Notes: a model not told the origin generated them from the sequence alone. Shown: positions 26,079 through 34,783, counted from the first letter of the stretch. The stretch: 64,000 bases of DNA from Pacificoceanicola sp049341065 (GCF_049341065.1 NZ_JBMPIX010000015.1:1-64000); one strand, 5' to 3'. Numbers and translations are program-made.

Positions 26079-27910
26079 GTGCGACCGAACAGACGCTCTA
26101 TGTCCGACAGTTTGAGTTCCACATATGTGGGGCGCCCGTGGTTGCACTGGCCGGAATGCGGCGTCGCCTCCATCTCGCGCAGCAGGGCGTTCATTTCCTC
26201 GGCGCGCATACGGCGACCCGACCGGATCGAGCCGTGACAGGCGACGCGGCTGAGGATAGCCTCGATCTTATCCTGAACAAGCTGACTTTGACCAAGGTCT
26301 GAAAGCTCATCCAGAATGTCTTCGAGCAGTTTTTTCGCGTTCACTTCCCCAAGGATCGCTGGCGTTTCGCGCACAGCGACAGCACCGCCGCCGAACGGCT
26401 CAAGCGTCAGCCCCATGCGCGTCAGATCCTCGGCCACAGACAACAGCGCATCGCGATCGCCCGGCGACAGATCCACCACCTCGGGGATCAAAAGCGCCTG
26501 AGCGGCCACGCCGTTTTCCGCCATCTGGCGTTTTAGTTTTTCATAGACCAGACGTTCATGCGCCGCGTGCTGGTCAACGATAACCATGCCGGTTTCGGTC
26601 TGGGCAATGATGTAGTTCTCATGCACCTGCCCGCGCGCGGCGCCCAACGGAAGCGCTTCGACTGGGGCCATGTCGTCCGATGGCAAAACGTCATCGACCA
26701 AGCGACCAGAGTATTCCCGCGCCAATTCTGCAAAGCCCTGCTCAGGCGCCTGAGCGGCGTAAGATGCGGCGCGGGCAAAGGAGCTGGGGCGGTCCATCTG
26801 GTAGACGCGCGGCGGCACAGGCTCGGGGCGCATGGCGCCAAGGGTCGCATTCGCCACGGTCGAGGAAGCGCGATGCCCCGCTTCGGCCAAGGCATGCCGC
26901 AGGGCCGAGACGATCAGCCCGCGCACCACCCCGGGGTCGCGAAAACGCACCTCGGATTTGGCGGGATGCACGTTCACGTCTACTTTGTGCGGATCGCAAT
27001 CGACAAAAAGCGCCACAGCCGGGTGACGGTCGCGCGACAGAAAGTCGTGATAGGCGCCGCGCAAGGCGCCGATCAGCATCTTGTCCCGCACCGGACGGCC
27101 GTTGACGAACAGATATTGCGCCACTGCTGTTCCGCGCGAATAGGTTGGCAGCGCGGCATAGCCCGTCAGGCGAAATTCCTCGCGCGCGGCGTCGATGGGA
27201 AGGGCATTCTCGACGAACTCGGCGCCCATGACGCGCGACAAGCGCCCGCGCAGGGCATCAAAAAGATCACCGCTTTCTGGATCGACGCTAAAGCTCACCC
27301 GATCATTGCCTCCGGACACATCGCGCAGCGAAAACCCGATCGACGGCTCGGCCATTGCAAGGCGTTTGATCACATCACTGACCGCCTGCATTTCGGCGCG
27401 ATCGGTGCGCAAGAACTTGAGCCGCGCTGGTGTTGCATAGAACAGATCACGCAGGGTGACGACGGTTCCCGCGTTCAATGCGCAGGGTTTGACAGCCTCC
27501 ATCGCGCCACCACTGACCGAAAGCTCGGCCGCTTCGGCGCCGCGCGCCCGGCTTTGAATGGTCAGCCGCCCGACAGCGCCAAGCGACGGCAAAGCTTCGC
27601 CTCGGAAGCCGAACGAGTGGATGTTGAGCAGGTCGGTCCCGTCAATCTTGGACGTAGCGTGGCGCGACAAAGCAAGCGGAAGTTCCGCGCCCGTCATTCC
27701 GCAGCCGTCATCGGTGACCCGGATCAGGGTCTTGCCACCGTCCGCGATTTCTATGCCAATGCGCCGCGCGCCCGCGTCGATGGCATTTTCGACCAGTTCC
27801 TTCACCGCTGAAGCAGGCCGTTCTACGACCTCACCTGCGGCGATCCGATTGATCGCAGCATCGTCCAACTGACGGATAACTGGGCGCATATTGGGGACGT
27901 GGCTGTTCAT
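26075..27910 (-). CDS. mutL: DNA mismatch repair protein MutL (endonuclease type)
   Basis: A 611-residue MutL. The GHKL ATPase is at the N-terminus: ELVENAIDAGA, TDDGCGM, RHATSKI and FGFRGEAL. The C-terminal domain has DQHAAHERLVYE, which matches the DQHA-x2-E-x4-E endonuclease motif, plus ACHGSIRSG and GQCNHGRPT metal-site segments. This is the nicking type used in bacteria without MutH. I chose ATG at 27910 (MNSHVPN) because AGG lies about 11 bases upstream; the ATG at 27889 is an alternative. Confidence 0.95.
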   Translation of the reverse strand: MNSHVPNMRPVIRQLDDAAINRIAAGEVVERPASAVKELVENAIDAGARRIGIEIADGGKTLIRVTDDGCGMTGAELPLALSRHATSKIDGTDLLNIHSFGFRGEALPSLGAVGRLTIQSRARGAEAAELSVSGGAMEAVKPCALNAGTVVTLRDLFYATPARLKFLRTDRAEMQAVSDVIKRLAMAEPSIGFSLRDVSGGNDRVSFSVDPESGDLFDALRGRLSRVMGAEFVENALPIDAAREEFRLTGYAALPTYSRGTAVAQYLFVNGRPVRDKMLIGALRGAYHDFLSRDRHPAVALFVDCDPHKVDVNVHPAKSEVRFRDPGVVRGLIVSALRHALAEAGHRASSTVANATLGAMRPEPVPPRVYQMDRPSSFARAASYAAQAPEQGFAELAREYSGRLVDDVLPSDDMAPVEALPLGAARGQVHENYIIAQTETGMVIVDQHAAHERLVYEKLKRQMAENGVAAQALLIPEVVDLSPGDRDALLSVAEDLTRMGLTLEPFGGGAVAVRETPAILGEVNAKKLLEDILDELSDLGQSQLVQDKIEAILSRVACHGSIRSGRRMRAEEMNALLREMEATPHSGQCNHGRPTYVELKLSDIERLFGRT

Positions 27911-28099
27911 ACCACAAAACCTAGCAAAGCTGCCGCGATTCTGAAACGGGTGTTTTCGAAAAGTTCCGCGACACTCAAACCTTGGCGAAACGCAGATGGA
28001 ATACCATCTTCGAAACAATAGACCAAAAGTCTTAGATACTTGGTTACTTTATTTCGGTATAGTTAAGGCGAGCAGTCACAAAACTCGTAGGAGAATATG

Positions 28100-28204
28100 A
28101 TGCTAGTGCCGTTGATTACGTTTGAAACCATTGCCAATGTGTATGGCGAAGCCTTTGCCAAAACCTGGTTCCGCCCCTATTCGCCGGTGCGCAAAGTCGA
28201 CTGA
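28100..28204 (+). CDS. Small ORF, 34-residue protein of unknown function
   Basis: A 34-codon frame beginning MLVPLITFETIANVYG and ending in a basic tail (PYSPVRKVD). A perfect AGGAG lies 6 bases before the ATG at 28100; another ATG directly precedes it at 28097. The 80 bases upstream are AT-rich and contain TATAGT near 28053. It lies in the gap between mutL and the rhodanese gene. There is no known domain; an N-terminal hydrophobic stretch and an aromatic/basic C-terminal half are visible. The strong ribosome site and separate leader are the evidence for translation; length alone proves nothing. Confidence 0.5.
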   Translation: MLVPLITFETIANVYGEAFAKTWFRPYSPVRKVD

Positions 28205-28209
28205 CCCTT

Positions 28210-28420
28210 TTGCGGATTGCGGCGCGCTTTTCCTCCGTCCTTGCCAGATTGGCAGAGGGCGCGGCGCGAGCAATTCCTGAGCGCCTGTAGATTGCCACTG
28301 CATTTCCGGCGATCTGCGCCTCAAGTTCCAGACTGACGCCCTTGGGCGCCAAAACTGGCGATCATGGACCGGCTCGGCGGCGTGACACTTCGAGCATCGG
28401 CTTGGCACTATATTGTGCAT
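28210..28420 (-). pseudogene. Decayed C-terminal fragment of urate hydroxylase (PuuD-like cytochrome c domain)
   Basis: Reading from 28420 the minus strand gives MHNIVPSRCSKCHAAEPVHD, a c-type haem motif (CSKCH) in the context seen at the C-terminus of PuuD. Near 28350 the homology jumps to another frame, continuing APKGVSLELEAQIAGNA and then VAIYRRSGIARAAPSANL, and fades near 28200. The expected MPPAN is AAPSAN. The upstream membrane domain of PuuD is missing, and no haem-export signal or start context exists. This looks like the relic of a deleted uric-acid degradation gene. The rest of the gap (28421-28617) holds nothing I can support. Confidence 0.65.
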
Positions 28421-28617
28421 TTCATTGACCTTTCATCGCAGCTTGGGCCAACCCCTCTTCGGTTTTTCGGTAAGAACCGGTGAATCGGACGCCACCAGCA
28501 TCCTGTTCCGTGACCGGATCGCCGTGGCGGTCGAGGATCAGCATTTTCTCACGCTCAATTGGCTGAGATATGTATACTCAAACTTGTGCGCGAATGTCGT
28601 CTGAAGGAGACCCTCAC

Positions 28618-28992
28618 ATGAAAAGCGAAGAAGTCGGACAAGCCATATTTGAAACATGGACGGTCGAGGAAGTGGCCAAGGCGATGAAGGAAAACAAAAT
28701 TGTCCTGATCGATGTTCGCACGCCCCAGGAATACATGTTCGAGCATGTCGAAGGGGCGTTGCTGATGCCTCTGGCCTTTTTCAAACCCGATGCCCTGCCC
28801 GGCCAGAGCGATAAGAAAATTGTGCTGCACTGCGGATCGGGTGCGCGGTCTGAAAAGATGGCGCGCTTGGCGATTGAGTCAGGGCTGGCCCGTATCGCCC
28901 ACATGGAGGGCGGCTTTGGCGCGTGGAAAGGGGCAAAGCTACCCTACATCGGCACCAATATGGCCACCGGCGCACCGCACCGCGTGGATTGA
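28618..28992 (+). CDS. Rhodanese-domain sulfurtransferase
   Basis: A 124-residue cytoplasmic single-domain rhodanese. VLIDVRTPQEYMFEHVEGA is the typical N-terminal block, and the active-site loop HCGSGARSEKMA retains the persulfide-forming Cys. The C-terminal block is MEGGFGAWKGA. The start at 28618 follows GAAGGAGACCCTCAC. It is followed after 84 bases by the SpoIIAA-like gene on the same strand. Confidence 0.92.
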   Translation: MKSEEVGQAIFETWTVEEVAKAMKENKIVLIDVRTPQEYMFEHVEGALLMPLAFFKPDALPGQSDKKIVLHCGSGARSEKMARLAIESGLARIAHMEGGFGAWKGAKLPYIGTNMATGAPHRVD

Positions 28993-29076
28993 TGCCCCCG
29001 GCGGCTAACCTGTGTCAAAGCACGGCGCAGGTCGCACGCTTATGGTCGTGGCATCCAATTCCGTCGGAGGAACGTC

Positions 29077-29802
29077 ATGATCAAGGTAACCGCCGCCAGT
29101 CATCCGGGGGTGTACGAAGTCGAGGTCTCGGGCCGGGTGACCGAGGACGACTATGAAAACGTCCTCATCCCGGCTCTTGAAACCGTCATCGAAAACCACG
29201 ACCACATCAGGTTGCTGGTCAAGCTCGACAAGGGGTTCGAGTCGTTCAGCCTTGGCGCCGTGATGGACGATGCGAAAATGGGGCTGAAACATTGGAACGG
29301 CTTCGACCGCATCGCACTGGTTGCCGAAAAGGGCTGGATCACGGGGATGGTGCGGGCCTTTTCGATTCTGATGCCCTGCCCCGTCCAGATATTTCCGCTG
29401 AGCCATGAGGAAGAAGCCCGCCGCTGGCTGGTCGAATCCCTTGGCGCGATCCACCAGACCGATCTTGGCGGAGGCGTTCTGCTGGTTCAGCTGCACGGCA
29501 AGCTGGACCCAGAGGTTTATGAAAGCGAAACCGAGGACATGAATGCCTTTGTCCGCGCCAACGACAGGTTTCGCCTGCTGCTGGACCTGCGGGATTTTGA
29601 CGGCTGGCAGGGGCTGGCGGCCATCAACCGACACCTGTCGCTTGTGCGCGATCACATCGGGGTTCTGGACAAGGCCGCAATCATCGGCGACGCGGCCTGG
29701 CAAAAGCTGGCCGAACGCATCCTGTCCAAGGCCGCCGATGCCGAAACGGAATACTTCACAGCCGACCAGTTCGAGGCGGCGAAACGCTGGATCGCCGCCT
29801 GA
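29077..29802 (+). CDS. Tandem SpoIIAA-like (STAS/DUF3478) protein
   Basis: A 241-residue soluble protein that reads as two copies of the SpoIIAA-like domain. The first spans about residues 1-115 (GVYEVEVSGRVTEDDYENVLIPAL ... WNGFDRIALVAEKGWI in outline) and the second 120-241 (GVLLVQLHGKLDPEVYESE ... DHIGVLDKAAIIGDAAWQ). Most family members have one copy of about 120 residues. Single-domain relatives are linked to membranes or lipid binding, but function is not established. CGGAGGAACGTC precedes the ATG. Confidence 0.82.
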   Translation: MIKVTAASHPGVYEVEVSGRVTEDDYENVLIPALETVIENHDHIRLLVKLDKGFESFSLGAVMDDAKMGLKHWNGFDRIALVAEKGWITGMVRAFSILMPCPVQIFPLSHEEEARRWLVESLGAIHQTDLGGGVLLVQLHGKLDPEVYESETEDMNAFVRANDRFRLLLDLRDFDGWQGLAAINRHLSLVRDHIGVLDKAAIIGDAAWQKLAERILSKAADAETEYFTADQFEAAKRWIAA

Positions 29803-29811
29803 ACTCTGCCG

Positions 29812-31215
29812 TCAGGCGCGGGGCGCCGCCTGCATCAGACCTTCGTCCTTCAGCTTGGCATGGGCCTCGTCAAGGCTCTGCCAGGCGCGTTCGATCAGCG
29901 TGTCGATCTCATCCTTCGAGATGACAAGCGGCGGCGAAATGATCATGCGGTCACCAACATGGCGCATGATCAGGTTGTTGCTGAAACAGCGCTCACGGCA
30001 AATGAAGCCAACGGTTCCCGCGTCAGAGGCAAAGGGCGCGCGGGCCGCTTTGTCCGGCGTCAAGGCAAGACTGCCCATCATGCCGACGATCTTGGCTTCA
30101 CCCACCAAAGGATGGTCTGTCAGAGTTTCGAAGCGCTCTTTCAGGTAAGGGCCGGTTTCGGTGCGAACGCGGTCGACAATGCTTTCGTCCTCAAGAATCC
30201 GCAGGTTTTCAAGCGCCACGGCGCAGGCGACCGGGTGACCTGAATAAGTATAGCCGTGGTTGAACTCGCAATTGCCGATCACCTCGGCCACCTCATCACA
30301 CAGGACGCTGCCGCCGATCGGCTGATAGCCCGAGGACAGGCCCTTGGCGATGGTCATGATATGAGGCTTGATGCCCATGGTTTGCGATCCAAACCAATTG
30401 CCGGTCCGGCCAAAGCCGCAGATCACTTCATCGGCGATCAGCAAGATGCCATAGTGATCGACGATGCGCTGAATTTCGGGCCAGTAGGTTTCGGGCGGGA
30501 CGATCACACCACCAGCGCCCTGCACGGGCTCTGCGATAAATGCGGCGACATTCTCGGGGCCCAATTCGAGGATCTTCTCCTCGAGCTGACGAGCGCGCTC
30601 AAGACCGAACTCTTCCGGTGTCTTGTCGCCACCTTCGGCCCACCAATGCGGCTGGTCGATAAAGGCGATTCCGGGGATGGGCATGCCGCCCTGCGCGTGC
30701 ATTCCTTTCATCCCGCCAAGCGAACCTGAGCCCACCGAGGATCCGTGATAGGCGTTCCAGCGCGAGATCACCCATTGCTTTTGCGGCTGACCCTTTTCGG
30801 CCCAGTAGGTCCGGACAAGGCGCAGATTGGTGTCATTCGCTTCGGACCCGGACGAGGCATAGAAAATGTGGTTCAGATCGCCCGGCGCCAGTTTGGCGAT
30901 CCGTTCTGCCAGCGCGATGGCCGGGACATGCGAGGTCTGAAAGAAGGTGTTGTAATAGGGCAATTCGCGCATCTGGCGCGCTGCTGCTTCGGCCAGTTCA
31001 TTGCGACCGTAGCCAACGTTCACGCACCAAAGCCCTGCCATCGCGTCAAGAATACGGTTGCCATCGCTATCGTTCAGCCAAACACCATCAGCGCGGGTGA
31101 TGATCCGCGCGCCTTTGGCCGCCAGTCCGGCGCTATGCGTAAACGGATGCATATGGTGCGCGGCGTCGATGGCCTGAAGCTCTGCGGTCGGGGTGTTGGT
31201 GGACAAAGTGGTCAT
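29812..31215 (-). CDS. Class III omega-aminotransferase, probably polyamine (putrescine/spermidine) linked
   Basis: A 467-residue PLP enzyme of the aspartate-aminotransferase superfamily class III. The PLP lysine is in TIAKGLSSGYQPIGG (about residue 290), and the Asp that contacts the pyridine is in LIADEVICGFGRTG. The close family includes SpuC-type putrescine:pyruvate aminotransferases and taurine/beta-alanine:pyruvate enzymes. The neighbouring GntR regulator, Pot importer and PuuB-like oxidase favour polyamine catabolism. The ATG at 31215 follows GAGGCC; the longer frame to 31410 would overlap gntR. A GntR-type palindrome lies 35-46 bp upstream. Confidence 0.88.
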   Translation of the reverse strand: MTTLSTNTPTAELQAIDAAHHMHPFTHSAGLAAKGARIITRADGVWLNDSDGNRILDAMAGLWCVNVGYGRNELAEAAARQMRELPYYNTFFQTSHVPAIALAERIAKLAPGDLNHIFYASSGSEANDTNLRLVRTYWAEKGQPQKQWVISRWNAYHGSSVGSGSLGGMKGMHAQGGMPIPGIAFIDQPHWWAEGGDKTPEEFGLERARQLEEKILELGPENVAAFIAEPVQGAGGVIVPPETYWPEIQRIVDHYGILLIADEVICGFGRTGNWFGSQTMGIKPHIMTIAKGLSSGYQPIGGSVLCDEVAEVIGNCEFNHGYTYSGHPVACAVALENLRILEDESIVDRVRTETGPYLKERFETLTDHPLVGEAKIVGMMGSLALTPDKAARAPFASDAGTVGFICRERCFSNNLIMRHVGDRMIISPPLVISKDEIDTLIERAWQSLDEAHAKLKDEGLMQAAPRA

Positions 31216-31244
31216 GATGGCCTCCTCAAAAAGGGTCTTGGGCA

Positions 31245-31260
31245 GAATATGATCAAATTC
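31245..31260. promoter_or_regulatory. GntR-type operator upstream of the aminotransferase
   Basis: GAATATGATCAAATTC is a 16-bp palindrome with a single mismatched pair, centred on TGATCA at 31250-31255. It shares the 12-mer TGATCAAATTCA with the site upstream of potF at 32174. It lies 30-45 bp before the aminotransferase start. Confidence 0.6.
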
Positions 31261-31406
31261 AGCGCTGTCAATCGAATCGCGCCATACCTGCCCTGAGCGG
31301 TACGGCTCCTGGCAAAGACGCGCCCGAGGCGTGGCGGCGACGCCCGGGACCTGACAGATATGGCTACAAAACGGGCATTGAGTCGCGCCCGATTGGATCG
31401 CGCCGG

Positions 31407-32075
31407 TCAACCACCTGTCAGCCCCTGCTTGATCAGATGCATCCCCTGCACCGCGTCATCCGCGATCGCCCGCCCCGCAGCTTCGACATTGCGGTCACGC
31501 AATGCCTCGAGCAGGTCTTTGTGTCGGTCGGGAACGTTGCGAGTGCCAACCTGACCGCAAACCATGCGCAGACTCGGGCCAAAACGCAGCCACAGACCAT
31601 CCACCAAAGACGTGAGAATAGGCGCTTCGGCACACCCGTTCAGCTGGGAATGGAACAGGTGATTTTCCTTGAGATACAGACCGATATCACCCTGCGCGAT
31701 CGCGCGGTCCAAACGTTCGTCTGTTTGTGCCAATTGCGCAATTGCTGCCTCATCTATCTGCTCTGCCGCCCTTTGGGCCAGCAAAGGTTCCAATGCGACC
31801 CGCGCGCCAGTCAACTCCTTGACGGCTTTGACGGTCAGCACGGGCACGACGATTCGACGATTACCCAAGGCCTCCAACGCGCCCTCGGCCGTCAGACGGC
31901 GCAGCGCCTCCCGGACAGGGGTCATGCCCGAGCCGAGTTGATCGACAAGCCCCTGAATCGTCACAGCTTGCCCCGGAGCCAACTCACCAAACAAAATCAT
32001 GTCACGCAGGCGTCGATAGACCTGTTCATGCACCGGAAGCCCCGCGCCCGACACCCCATCTGCCTGAAAGTTCAT
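31407..32075 (-). CDS. GntR/FadR-family transcriptional regulator (FCD domain)
   Basis: A 222-residue regulator: an N-terminal winged helix-turn-helix (VHEQVYRRLRDMILFGELAPG ... SGMTPVREALRRL in outline, about 15-75) and an all-helical FCD effector domain with metal-ligand candidates (DERLDRAI, NHLFHSQL, RHKDLLEAL). It lies between the aminotransferase and the divergent potF gene, and both have matching TGATCA palindromes upstream, so it most likely represses polyamine uptake and catabolism. The start is ATG 32075; GTG at 32078 has better spacing to GAGG and is possible. Confidence 0.9.
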   Translation of the reverse strand: MNFQADGVSGAGLPVHEQVYRRLRDMILFGELAPGQAVTIQGLVDQLGSGMTPVREALRRLTAEGALEALGNRRIVVPVLTVKAVKELTGARVALEPLLAQRAAEQIDEAAIAQLAQTDERLDRAIAQGDIGLYLKENHLFHSQLNGCAEAPILTSLVDGLWLRFGPSLRMVCGQVGTRNVPDRHKDLLEALRDRNVEAAGRAIADDAVQGMHLIKQGLTGG

Positions 32076-32170
32076 CACACCCGCACCTCATTGCCCAATC
32101 GATATGCCGCGCCACCTTGCGCCGCGTCATTTGGCATGGAAACATCGAAATGGTTGCCAAGCAAGTCAAC

Positions 32171-32182
32171 ATTTGATCAAAT
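32171..32182. promoter_or_regulatory. GntR-type operator upstream of potF
   Basis: ATTTGATCAAAT is a perfect 12-bp palindrome in the gntR-potF intergenic region, 48 bp before the potF start. It continues as TTC on the right, matching the site at 31250-31261. It is placed to control both potF and, from the other side, gntR itself. Confidence 0.62.
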
Positions 32183-32229
32183 TCAAGGACCAAGGGGCAC
32201 GAGACCCCAATGTCCAACGGGAGTACACC

Positions 32230-33312
32230 ATGAAGACTCTGATGAGTTTCACAGCGAGCATCGCGATGATCGCCAGCCTGGCCCACGCAGAAGAGGTGCG
32301 GGTCTACAACTGGTCTGACTACATTGACGAAAGCCTGCTGTCCAAATTCGAAGAAGAAACCGGAATCGACCTGATCTACGACGTTTTCGATTCCAACGAA
32401 CTGCTTGAAACCAAAATGCTGGCGGGCGGTTCTGGTTATGACGTCGTGGTGCCCACCGGCACCTTCCTGCAACGCCAGATCATGGCGGGCGCCTTCCAGA
32501 AGCTCGACAAGTCCAAGCTGCCCAACATCGACAACATGTGGGATGTGATCTCGGATCGTACGGCAAAGTATGACCCCGGCAACGAATACGCCATCAACTA
32601 CATGTGGGGCACCACCGGGCTTGGCGTGAACATTCCCAAGGTCAAGGAGCTGCTGGGCGAAGACGCCCCGATCGACAGCTGGGACTTGGTCTTCAAACCC
32701 GAGAACATGGAAAAGCTGGCGGAATGCGGAGTGCATTTCCTTGATGCACCATCCGAGATGATCCCGGCCGCGCTGAACTACATCGGCGAAGACCCCGACA
32801 GCCACGATCCGGACGTGATTGCCAAGGCCGAAGATGTCTTCATGCCGATCCGCCCCTACATCCAGAAGTTCCACAGCTCGGAATACATCAACGGGCTGGC
32901 CAATGGAGACATCTGCGTGGCCGTAGGCTGGTCCGGCGACGTGCTTCAGGCCCGCGACCGCGCCGCCGAGGCTGACAATGGCGCGGTGATCGGGTATTTC
33001 GCGCCCAAGGAAGGCGCTCAGATGTGGTTTGACGAGATGGCCATTCCCGTCGACGCCCCAAACCCGGACGGGGCGCACAAGTTTCTGAACTTCATCATGG
33101 ACGCGCAGAACATGGCGGCGGCGTCGAACTATGTCTATTACGCCAACGGCAACAAGGCCTCGCAAGAGTTCCTGGTCGAAGACGTGATCGGCGATCCCGC
33201 GATCTACCCAACCGCCGAGGCGCTGGACAATACCTTTACGACCACGCCTTGGGATCCAAAGGTGCAGCGTGTCGCGACACGTCTGTGGACCAAGATCAAG
33301 TCGGGCACCTGA
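32230..33312 (+). CDS. potF: Polyamine ABC transporter substrate-binding protein (PotF-like)
   Basis: A 360-residue periplasmic binding protein of the PotD/PotF family. A signal peptide (MKTLMSFTASIAMIASLAHA) precedes the typical start of the mature protein, EEVRVYNWSDYIDESLL. YDVVVPTGTFLQRQI and WGTTGLGVN are further family segments. Putrescine or spermidine is the expected ligand. CGGGAG lies 8 bases before the ATG. It is the first gene of the potFGHI-puuB cluster. Confidence 0.94.
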   Translation: MKTLMSFTASIAMIASLAHAEEVRVYNWSDYIDESLLSKFEEETGIDLIYDVFDSNELLETKMLAGGSGYDVVVPTGTFLQRQIMAGAFQKLDKSKLPNIDNMWDVISDRTAKYDPGNEYAINYMWGTTGLGVNIPKVKELLGEDAPIDSWDLVFKPENMEKLAECGVHFLDAPSEMIPAALNYIGEDPDSHDPDVIAKAEDVFMPIRPYIQKFHSSEYINGLANGDICVAVGWSGDVLQARDRAAEADNGAVIGYFAPKEGAQMWFDEMAIPVDAPNPDGAHKFLNFIMDAQNMAAASNYVYYANGNKASQEFLVEDVIGDPAIYPTAEALDNTFTTTPWDPKVQRVATRLWTKIKSGT

Positions 33313-33324
33313 CGCCCTTTACCC

Positions 33325-33354
33325 GGCCCGCTCCTCTATCACGGGGGGCGGGCC
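33325..33354 (+). terminator. Attenuating hairpin between potF and potG
   Basis: GGCCCGC pairs with GCGGGCC (7 bp) around a 16-base loop that can partly pair further, with only TTACTT after it. Such intercistronic hairpins often make the binding protein more abundant than the downstream ATPase and permeases; here that is inference from position. Confidence 0.55.
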
Positions 33355-33375
33355 TTACTTCTAGCGGGAACGCTC

Positions 33376-34737
33376 ATGGCCGACAGTGTATTTGCTCCTT
33401 GGAATGATCCAAACCAGAAGCCCCTGATTGAATTCCGGGGGGTGACCAAACGCTTTGGCGATTTCACGGCCATCGACGATCTGTCGCTGAAAATATACGA
33501 AAAGGAATTCTTTGCCCTCCTCGGCCCGTCAGGCTGCGGCAAGACAACCATGATGCGCATGCTGGCCGGCTTTGAAGCCCCCAGCCAAGGTCACATCCTT
33601 CTGAACGGCCAAGGCATCGACGACGTGCCCCCCAACAAACGCGCCGTGAACATGATGTTCCAAAGCTACGCGCTGTTTCCGCATCTTTCGGTCTGGGACA
33701 ACATCGCCTTTGGCCTGCGCCGCGAGTCCAGGGACAAAGCCGCGATCGAGGCTCGTGTCGAAGAGATGCTGCGCCTCACCCGCCTGTCCAAATTCGCCAA
33801 GCGCAAGCCGCACCAGATTTCCGGCGGCCAGCGTCAGCGCGTGGCCTTGGCGCGATCTCTGGCGAAGGCGCCCAAACTGCTGTTGCTCGACGAACCGCTC
33901 GGCGCGCTGGATAAGAAACTGCGCGAAGAGACGCAGTTCGAACTGATGGACATTCAGGAAAAGACCGGCACGACCTTTGTCATCGTGACCCACGATCAGG
34001 AAGAGGCGATGACCGTTGCCAGCCGCGTCGCCGTCATGGACGAAGGCCGCATTGTTCAGGTGGCCACGCCGGACGTGATCTATGAAGCGCCCAATTCGGT
34101 CTACGTCGCGGATTTTATCGGCGACGTGAACCTGATCCGCGGCACGGCGTCCGCCCGAGGCACCTCTGCGCCCGCGCCCGAACCAGCGGCGCCGCAGAAA
34201 TCTGAAAGCCCTGCGCCGGCAAAGGCGCCGACCAACACGCCGGACCGCCGCCCTCAGCCGAACGCCTTGGGTGAATGGCTGCATGACAACATCCTTGCCC
34301 CCGTTCTGGGCGAGCGCGAAAAGCCCCCGGCCATGCTGCCCGCCCCCTCTCCCGAGGAAAGCGCAAAACCAAGGCCGGAAGCCGCATCAGACACCCCCGA
34401 AGGCGGGATCGAGATCACTTGGGCCGAAGGCCAACCCAAGGTGATCGCCACCAATGGCGAGCAAGACCTGGATGGCAAACAGATCGTCCTCGCTCTGCGT
34501 CCTGAAAAGGTCAGCATTGCCAAAACCAAACCCGATGCTGCCAACGCACTGAAAGGCAAGGTCATCGATATCGGCTATCTGGGCAATATCTCGACCTATC
34601 ATGTCGAGCTGGCGGGCGGTTTGATGGTAAAGGCGCAAGTCACCAACACCCGCCGGATCTCGCGCCGGGATATCACTTGGGAAGACGAAGTCTGGATCAG
34701 CTTCACTTCCACCGCGGGCGTGGTGCTGCAAGAATGA
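33376..34737 (+). CDS. potG: Polyamine ABC transporter ATP-binding protein (PotG-like) with long inserted linker
   Basis: A 453-residue ATPase of the polyamine importer. Walker A GPSGCGKT (50-57), signature ISGGQRQR (148-155), Walker B LLLLDEP (168-174) and H-loop VTHDQEEAM (204-212) are intact. The C-terminal TOBE domain resumes with ALRPEKVSIAK (373-383). Between them, about residues 258-345, lies a low-complexity Pro/Ala/Glu-rich insert with a short predicted helix (GEWLHDNILAPVL). The usual PotG is about 375 residues, so the protein is about 75 residues longer. GGGAAC precedes the ATG. Confidence 0.93.
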   Translation: MADSVFAPWNDPNQKPLIEFRGVTKRFGDFTAIDDLSLKIYEKEFFALLGPSGCGKTTMMRMLAGFEAPSQGHILLNGQGIDDVPPNKRAVNMMFQSYALFPHLSVWDNIAFGLRRESRDKAAIEARVEEMLRLTRLSKFAKRKPHQISGGQRQRVALARSLAKAPKLLLLDEPLGALDKKLREETQFELMDIQEKTGTTFVIVTHDQEEAMTVASRVAVMDEGRIVQVATPDVIYEAPNSVYVADFIGDVNLIRGTASARGTSAPAPEPAAPQKSESPAPAKAPTNTPDRRPQPNALGEWLHDNILAPVLGEREKPPAMLPAPSPEESAKPRPEAASDTPEGGIEITWAEGQPKVIATNGEQDLDGKQIVLALRPEKVSIAKTKPDAANALKGKVIDIGYLGNISTYHVELAGGLMVKAQVTNTRRISRRDITWEDEVWISFTSTAGVVLQE

Positions 34738-34783
34738 CCGGGTTTTCTCAAATACCGCGCACCCCGGATGGGAGGGCCGTCTG

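Noticed and set aside
26078..26147. N-terminal extension of RmuC
   Set aside because: It lies inside mutL, and the ATGA overlap with the mutL stop is a better start.
28413..28604. 63-codon plus-strand frame before the rhodanese gene
   Set aside because: No ribosome site, no family resemblance; overlaps the pseudogene edge and the rhodanese promoter region.
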